A DNA stretch of 20,444 nucleotides from SYIM01 sp039800325 (lineage in GTDB: Bacteria; Pseudomonadota; Gammaproteobacteria; Burkholderiales; Burkholderiaceae_E), in assembly GCA_039800325.1 (NCBI GenBank), contig JBDLQY010000011.1:1-20444 (forward strand), given 5' to 3'. The notes below the pieces were generated by a model, which was not told the DNA's origin, made no database searches, and was given only the letters and a program-made list of their open reading frames with translations. Of this stretch, positions 18,001 to 20,444 are shown one piece after another. The position numbers and the translations under genes were made by a program. Positions within the stretch are counted from its first letter, which is position 1. Every line of letters starts with the position of its first letter.

Positions 18001-20444
18001 TCAGCTGATTTCGGCCAGGCACTTGTACCTGCCGGCAGTCTCTACATGCCCACGTCGCAGATCATCGCGCCCGGCGTTGAGACGCTGGTCAATCTTGGCG
18101 ATAACCTGGTCTTTAAAGACGTTGCCACACGCGAAATCTTTTACGGCCTGCCGGGCAGCAAAATTTCTGATCTGACGGGTCTGGCGACTTATCGCAATGG
18201 TCAGCCTGATGTCGTCGATCTGGTCAGCACCCTGAATCGCTCGGGTACCACTGGGGCAACGCAGTCGGGAACCTTTGGCGAGCGCATCACAGGCTATTTT
18301 TCGAACGGAGTTTCAAGCAATTTCGCCTTCTGGTTCCGGTCCAATGAGGCGGCTGAGCTTTGGGTTGAAGTACCCCAAACCAATGGGCGTGAATTTATTC
18401 GGGTCGCGTCGACCGAAGCGGGCTCTGCGTCGGCCTGGACAGCTCCGTCAGAGGGCGGCGTCTTCAACCTGAGTAACGACTTGGGGTCGCCGCTAAGGTT
18501 CATGTTGCTGCGCACGGTATCGCAGGGTGCGGCCAGCAACTCGCAACTCAGCTATACCAACGACTCGCACTTCATCCCGCCCAACACACAGGCCGACCCT
18601 ACCGCCACCACTCGCTTCCTGAGCATGCTCGACAGCCGTTCGGGGCTTCGTTTGGGGCTATTGCCCGATTTTGTGCCCGAAATTCTCACGGTCACGCTCT
18701 CGGTGACGGGTGGCACGCTCAAGCTCGCCGACCCTGCGGATGGCTCGAGCATTCGTATCGATGGCGCTACGTCTTTGGCTGCAAGCCGAACCAATGCGGC
18801 TGTTGCAGCGACCAGCAAAACAGTGACCGGCAGCGTCATTGCGCTCACCCAGTATTTCAAGAATGACAAAGCGGTTCTGTTCACCAGCAATAACAATCTC
18901 ATTACCGGTAACGCCGGCACCCTCACGGTCACCCTGCAGGGGCTTGCGTCCAATTCGCCTGAGCCGGTATCGGTGCAGTCAATCCTGTTGAGCAACCGCG
19001 GCAGCGCTTACACGGCCCTTCCCACGATCACGCTCTCGGCGCCAGGGGCGGGCGGCACACAGGCCACAGCCGCAGCGGTTGGGACAGTGTTATCGGCCAG
19101 TGTCGTAACCGGGCAGACTGGCTCGGGCTACAACGTGGGCGATCGTTTCCTGATTGAAAACTTCCCGGGCCAGAACGGCGACGCGGCCAAGCGCGTGGGT
19201 AATGGTGACTCGCGCGATGCCACGCTTCGTGTGGGCTCGCTGCAGTTCAAGTCAGTGACGGTTGCTTCGGGCGGAAGTGGCTACAGCGTCGGTGATGAGG
19301 TGACGGTCAGGGCGCTAGCAACCGGTGGCACAAACACGAGTGCGCCTGGGGGCGCACTGGCACTGCCGGATGGCTATGTCATCGACAATGGTTATCTGCG
19401 TTTTGACAACACGCCCTTCGGAACCGGCTTGTTGAGTTATGGGTTTTTTGGAGATGACAACGCTGCCGCAACAGGCTTAGCACGCAACAACTTGCTGAGT
19501 TCTTCAACGGGGTTTCTGCAGCAGTCCACGGTTGATCTGCAGGATATGAGCCTTGGAAATCGCGGACGCGGCACTCAGATGGTTGCAGGCTGGATCGTTG
19601 CCCCCGGCAGCGGCACCAGCAACTATCAATTTGCTGTTGACGGCGATGATCAGGCGACGCTACGTATCCGAACAGTCAGCGGAGAGACTCTGTCTTCAGA
19701 GTCAACGGCCATCGCCAGCGATCAAAGTACGCAGTCCATATCGCAAGGGAACAACGCGGTCGTTTCCCTCGTGGGCGGCCAGGCTTACTACTTCGAGTTT
19801 GAGCATAAGGAATATCGCGAGCAGACTGACTGGTTCGGTTTTGCATTTGATAACAATCAAATGGCCCGCGTCAGAGTTAACGGTGGAGGGTTAAATAATC
19901 AAACCTTGCCGACAAGCTGGATCATCCCCGCAGAAATTCCGTCCTCGCTCACCGTGACGCTGACTTCGACTTCGGGTAAGTTCACGGCGGGCTCCACAAG
20001 TGACGTCAGCGTTGCCTACGTCGGCTCTGAATTAAACCCCCAGGGCAAGGTGACGTTTACCGGCTCGGCATTTGCGCTGAATCGTTATTTCGCCCAGTCG
20101 CAGGTCGTTGTTGACCCGAACGCGACACCCCCCACGACCCAGCCTGGGAACGTGAAGTACGACGGCCCAGTGGCCCCGATTAATGTTCGGATCGCTGGGG
20201 GGGCTGGTGTTACGGGGATCGATTCAGGCACGAATACGTGGTTGAGACCGCAAAAAACTGCCACCTTCCGCGTCACCTCGGTGGGTGCTAACGGTGTGGT
20301 CACCGGATTGGAAATCGTGGACGGCGGGCGGTTTGCACAGAACCCGGCAACGCTGACCAACGTGACCGTAGCAGGTGGCGCCGGCACCGGTCTTAAACTC
20401 AATCTCAGCGCCAGTGTCGGCGATCTAGAGGTTGAGCAGGGAGG
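1..20444 (+). CDS. Giant filamentous adhesin-like protein, internal fragment (no start or stop in window)
   Basis: Frame 1 is open across the entire window, giving 6,814 codons without a stop; the coding sequence enters before base 1 and leaves after base 20,444. The translation is coherent throughout, dominated by Ala, Gly, Ser, Thr, Val, Leu and Asp, and I read no cysteine. At about 100 Da per residue the visible part alone is roughly 0.65-0.7 MDa. Successive regions show alternating Ala/Gly repeats, Tyr/Trp modules, a haemagglutinin-like beta-solenoid, Ig/cadherin-like beta units and PA14-like domains. This order is typical of very large bacterial surface or secreted adhesins, and cell attachment or matrix building is the inferred role. 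The signal peptide, secretion domain and anchoring domain would lie outside the window, so the export route is unknown. No frameshift or internal stop was seen. A non-adhesive giant surface protein, for example an S-layer or defence-type exoprotein, cannot be excluded. Confidence 0.96.
55..1344 (+). other. Tyr/Trp cassette 1: about five tandem Y-x-Y-x-G...W-K modules
   Basis: Residues 19-448 interrupt the Ala/Gly repeats. They contain recurring modules in which a G-D-x-V-R strand is followed by an aromatic strand (FEYTGS, VYRFLGA, LYKYLGSS, VFEYTAKS, YRYLGKN), then D-L-x-x-x-x-Y/F-x-D-T-x-x and a Trp with Lys/Gln/Glu. The Trp codons that close modules start at 403, 685, 751, 1045 and 1210 (SWKEL, LWKEV, RWQLA, KWKQI, EWERV). 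Charge and Lys content are much higher than in the flanking repeats. The alternating aromatic pattern suggests small beta-sandwich or carbohydrate-module-like folds, but I do not recognise a named family. The segment at 775-834 (residues 259-278) looks helical (AVGKALVQLLVDKG). Confidence 0.75.
2401..2670 (+). other. Tyr/Trp cassette 2: single module inserted in a B-type repeat
   Basis: Residues 801-890 lie directly after ARNYIGY of unit 6. They hold one Tyr/Trp module: KGDVIRLG, then ETYEYIGTTE, an Asp-rich stretch, and DYSDTKKWKQL with the Trp codon at 2623. The spacing between the flanking repeat Asn residues is 450 bases rather than 180, so the insertion is about 270 bases (90 residues). 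The flanking repeat resumes with a normal beta pair, so the module appears plugged into a surface loop. Confidence 0.78.
2557..2592 (+). other. Possible calcium-binding loop (EF-hand/dockerin-like)
   Basis: Residues 853-864 read DANKDGIDEDLI. Asp, Asn, Asp and Gly sit at loop positions 1, 3, 5 and 6, as in EF-hand or dockerin loops, but position 12 is Ile rather than Glu or Asp. It lies in the exposed loop of Tyr/Trp cassette 2. Calcium binding is a guess from the pattern. Confidence 0.3.
3241..4700 (+). repeat. Degenerate continuation of the Ala/Gly repeats
   Basis: Residues 1081-1567 keep the layout of small-residue hairpins followed by beta pairs and Asp/Ser-rich turns. Examples are AAAMSFGLIAAAAAGTV (about 3352), VSTGASVGVSSATTV (about 3538), LAIGLLAGSGAAMSTVL (about 3850) and VLSVAFIAGAYASADAVV (about 4369). 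The Asn signature and the strict A/B alternation are lost. I read at least seven such hairpins, spaced 50-70 residues apart. No Tyr/Trp module occurs here. The segment probably extends the same stalk fold with relaxed sequence constraints. Confidence 0.7.
4701..5340 (+). other. Linker with two Tyr/Trp modules
   Basis: Residues 1568-1780 leave the Ala/Gly repeats through an Asp-rich stretch (REDVNDDSIN at about 4744). They then hold two Tyr/Trp modules. The first has QAYVFRPGAG followed by DYTDTKRWQPL, with the Trp codon at 5131. The second has KSGDTVRTSSGRWYVRLGE followed by TYADQQAWKAM, with the Trp codon at 5293. Both keep the aromatic strand, the Y-x-D acidic turn and the closing Trp of the earlier cassettes. 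The second is more diverged. Confidence 0.65.
5341..5640 (+). other. Charged helical island within an otherwise all-beta protein
   Basis: Residues 1781-1880 are rich in Leu, Lys, Glu, Asp and Ala. They contain two likely helices: NNLFEDRAKILGWMESHAG (about 5425-5475) and AEAIARYQALLNKIDEQLKKLG (about 5482-5547, also amphipathic). A hydrophobic DLLFLRMP stretch follows at about 5596. No Gly-rich repeat spacing is present. I infer a helical hairpin that acts as a spacer, protein-binding element or processing region. I do not recognise a named domain. Confidence 0.6.
5641..6660 (+). other. Adhesin core segment (VNNTPFG and YLNINGLVQSG motifs)
   Basis: Residues 1881-2220 hold DASITVVNNTPFGMEITD (about 5725), then strands leading to GTLKLTNQDGSIDVTG (about 6013), DFNLSTADWYHTN and NINARYLNINGLVQSG (about 6307). 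These are beta-solenoid coils with aromatic turns. They recall, from general familiarity only, conserved parts of giant leukotoxin- or haemagglutinin-like filamentous adhesins. The sequence looks less repetitive and more constrained than its flanks, so it may be the best query for finding homologues. Family assignment is inference. Confidence 0.5.
6661..7560 (+). other. Polar linker with degenerate Tyr/Trp modules and a Thr/Lys-rich stretch
   Basis: Residues 2221-2520 are charged and hydrophilic. One clear Tyr/Trp module runs from LYQWVGENG (7189) to DFSDTAKWKLL (Trp codon at 7258). A partial one follows, with WTYRYEATQSSPW (about 7342) and GQTWLAKK. Before them lie strands such as VYVWTEGQAK (about 6886). 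After them comes a run of Thr and Lys, EKTVTTKTTTVTG (7501-7539), that looks like a flexible connector into the solenoid. Confidence 0.55.
7561..8640 (+). repeat. Beta-solenoid, first part (filamentous-haemagglutinin-like coils)
   Basis: Residues 2521-2880 show short strand-turn repeats such as LTISGDVEFAG, KAKGDITLTVKD, VQATGNITVNQ and SAGNVTIRALNGISA. The hallmark is G-(D/N)-(I/V)-x-(L/I/V), recurring about every 20 residues. This is the pattern of right-handed beta-helices in filamentous haemagglutinin-type adhesins. An island near 8281-8460 (residues 2761-2820) is less regular and has helical character (ALTQHLAAAGFSDTQLKRAG); it may be a loop excursion from the coil. Confidence 0.7.
8641..8850 (+). 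other. Isolated Tyr/Trp module within the solenoid
   Basis: Residues 2881-2950 contain YQWVGPEDTLDL (from 8665), then FFGDNWRKVEPGEI with the Trp codon at 8731. The order of aromatic strand, Asp-Leu, acidic turn and closing Trp-Arg-Lys matches the modules upstream. It is the last copy I could find. It ends in WVENRREVRRVTLQV (from 8821), which leads back into solenoid coils. Confidence 0.6.
8851..12780 (+). repeat. Long beta-solenoid region (haemagglutinin-like repeats)
   Basis: Residues 2951-4260, about 1,300 in all, are made of imperfect coils of roughly 18-25 residues. Examples are GDVIVQVQGDLRI, GGNVRIAAADDIAVA, NGGDIALAGSGAS, GGDVVFDVVGAAITMAANA, GGSVRLSAVGISLG and AGGTLTVTDAASG. Each coil pairs a Gly-Gly or Gly-Asp turn with alternating hydrophobic residues. 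There are few aromatics and few lysines. The region resembles the shaft of filamentous haemagglutinin-type adhesins. Neighbouring coils are not near-identical at DNA level, so the array looks old rather than recently expanded. Confidence 0.78.
12961..13350 (+). other. Compact alpha/beta-looking domain between solenoid and beta units
   Basis: Residues 4321-4450 differ from both flanks. There is a beta strand set (YQPTVWTIRID, LDVSIKLSFGSVS), then a helix-like FNGLNQAAIAEKFAQVLRSA (about 13108-13167), then strands SVSASGNFVTLVASRNEPN. This strand-helix-strand order, with a helix like A-A-I-A-E-x-F-A-x-x-L, resembles small domains interspersed in flagellar hook proteins and large adhesins. The match is by shape only; I do not assign a family. 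Confidence 0.45.
13441..17910 (+). repeat. Ig/cadherin-like beta units with A-L-N-x-Y-L-S-x-x-G-x-L-R-F motif
   Basis: Residues 4481-5970 contain recurring units whose signature is a strand, L-x-G-T-x-x-A-L-N-x-Y-L-S, a turn, then L-R-F. I read copies at about 13624, 14011, 14401, 15556 (weak), 15967, 16519 (weak), 16768, 17176, 17530 and 17839. The first three aligned aromatics (codons at 13660, 14047, 14437) are 387 and 390 bases apart, so the unit is about 130 residues. Later spacing is less regular. In other giant adhesins such helix-turn-strand signatures occur in tandem extracellular beta-sandwich units. I infer a rod of Ig-like domains, interrupted by a PA14-like domain. Confidence 0.75.
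14815..15230 (+). other. PA14-like domain 1 (diverged)
   Basis: Residues 4939-5076 include FQRLRGYLTVPATGNYKLRL (about 14896), which matches the PA14 core pattern G-Y-x-x-x-P-x-x-G-x-Y-x-F. Then come LLSNGAAAVYWQDTG (about 14953), LALSAGQRLLIDIRHFDA (about 15073) and GLQLGWERPDG (about 15151). The last two fit the PA14 pattern of a hydrophobic strand before a closing L-x-W. The position where many PA14 domains have Asp-Asp reads Ser-Asn-Gly. Known PA14 domains bind glycans or proteins; here ligand binding is uncertain. Confidence 0.6.
18118..18590 (+). other. PA14-like domain 2
   Basis: Residues 6040-6197 open with REIFYGLPGSKISDLTG (about 18130) and NGQPDVVDLVSTL. This is close to the N-terminal strand of bacterial and animal PA14 modules, where an aromatic-Gly opening and S-x-L-T are followed by P-D and a loop. 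Next comes GERITGYFSNGVSSNFAFWF (18280-18339), then RSNEAAELWVEV and a loop with REFIRVAST. G-Y-F, F-x-F-W and A-E-L-W-V match the PA14 core well. The usual S-D-D reads Ser-Asn-Glu, so the metal/glycan Asp pair is missing. It sits between two Ig-like units. Confidence 0.72.
18660..18975 (+). repeat. Ig/cadherin-like beta unit after PA14-like domain 2
   Basis: Residues 6220-6325 contain PEILTVTLSVTGGTLKL, followed by KTVTGSVIALTQYFKNDKAV (18817-18876) and LFTS, then GNAGTLTVTLQG. This is the same helix-turn-strand signature as in the 13441-17910 array, with the aligned Tyr codon at 18853. The array therefore resumes after the PA14-like domain. The copy is more charged (KNDK) than upstream ones. 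Confidence 0.6.
18985..19320 (+). repeat. Gly-Ser-Gly-Tyr / G-D repeat segment
   Basis: Residues 6329-6440 hold LSNRGSAYTALPTITLSAPG (from 18988), TGQTGSGYNVGDRFLIE (from 19108) and SVTVASGGSGYSVGDEVTV (from 19252). The pattern G-S-G-Y-x-V-G-D is known as a short beta-rich repeat in phage tail and large surface proteins. Between the copies lies an Asn/Asp/Arg-rich loop (about 19171-19218). A related final copy appears near 20266. The role is probably structural. Confidence 0.6.
19375..19905 (+). other. PA14-like domain 3 (retains an Asp-Asp pair)
   Basis: Residues 6459-6635 include MVAGWIVAPGSGTSNYQFAV (19579-19638), then DGDDQATLRIRT with Asp-Gly-Asp-Asp at 19639-19650. After these come NNAVVSLVGGQAYYFEFEH (about 19750) and QTDWFGFAFDNN. 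The core strand with G-S-G-x-x-x-Y-x-F, the D-D turn, x-L-x-I, and the late G-Q-x-Y-x-x-x-x strand with the D-W-F-x-F end all fit PA14. In yeast adhesin PA14 domains an Asp-Asp pair holds calcium for glycan binding; only this copy here has such a pair. Glycan or calcium binding is inferred. Confidence 0.68.
19921..20130 (+). repeat. Ig/cadherin-like beta unit after PA14-like domain 3
   Basis: Residues 6641-6710 contain SSLTVTLTSTSGKFTAG, then QGKVTFTGSAFALNRYFAQS (20041-20100) and QVVVDP. The signature matches G-T-x-x-A-L-N-x-Y-L-S followed by a strand, with the aligned Tyr codon at 20086. It is the last full copy of the motif in the window. Confidence 0.62.
20131..20444 (+). other. Terminal segment, Gly-rich beta repeat running off the window
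   Basis: Residues 6711-6814 hold NVRIAGGAGVTGID (about 20185), then FRVTSVGANGVVTGLEIVDG (from 20266), GGRFAQNPATLTNVTV and AGGAGTGLKLNLSAS (about 20371). The order (V-x-G-x-V-x-x-L-x-I-x-x-G-G, aromatic, P, then strand and G-G-A-G-T-G) echoes the Gly-Ser-Gly-Tyr segment at 18985-19320. The frame is open at the last base, so the protein continues. Confidence 0.55.

Noticed and set aside
1..20444. Search for tRNA, rRNA, insertion sequences, promoters or terminators
   Set aside because: No intergenic space exists and no convincing structure or terminal inverted repeat was seen. AT-rich patches within the gene are ordinary codon variation.

Overview
The whole 20,444-base window is the interior of one protein-coding gene. 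Read on the + strand from base 1, I found no in-frame stop to the last base: 6,814 consecutive codons, with neither the true start nor the true stop inside the window. The product is a giant, low-complexity, Ala/Gly/Thr/Ser/Val-rich protein of the large filamentous-adhesin (haemagglutinin-like, surface or secreted) kind. I saw no in-frame cysteine codon. There is no intergenic DNA, and I found no tRNA, rRNA, CRISPR array, insertion sequence, promoter or terminator that I would defend. The organism is probably a high-GC Gram-negative bacterium. Base composition looks near 60% GC by eye, third positions are mostly G/C, and CTG, GCG, GTC and CGC/CGT codons dominate. A beta- or gammaproteobacterium fits, but the window carries no taxonomic marker.

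Layout from N- to C-terminal side (residue = (base-1)/3+1). (1) Bases 1-3240 hold tandem ~60-residue Ala/Gly/Val repeats that alternate between two types. Two cassettes built from a Tyr/Trp motif (Y-x-Y-x-G ... D-T-x-x-W-K) interrupt them. (2) Bases 3241-4700 hold degenerate continuations of the same repeats. (3) Bases 4701-7560 are mixed: more Tyr/Trp modules, an unusual charged helical island near 5400-5560, and a conserved-looking adhesin core at about 5700-6660. (4) Bases 7561-12780 look like a long right-handed beta-solenoid of the filamentous-haemagglutinin kind, with one more Tyr/Trp module. (5) Bases 12961-13350 hold a compact alpha/beta-looking domain. (6) Bases 13441-20130 hold repeated immunoglobulin/cadherin-like beta units marked by a motif like G-T-x-x-A-L-N-x-Y-L-S-x-x-G-x-L-R-F. 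Three PA14-like domains and Gly-Ser-Gly-Tyr repeats are interspersed. The frame continues out of the window inside another such segment.

There are no separate genes to combine into a pathway, so any biology here is the architecture of a single molecule. The likely reading is a very long extracellular stalk (repeats and solenoid) carrying probable ligand-binding PA14 modules toward the C-terminal side of the visible part. The secretion route (two-partner, type I or other) cannot be told, because both ends and all neighbouring genes lie outside the window. The most noteworthy observations are the two-type alternating 60-residue repeat, the insertion of Tyr/Trp cassettes at the same loop of that repeat, and the three PA14-like domains, of which only the last has an Asp-Asp pair.
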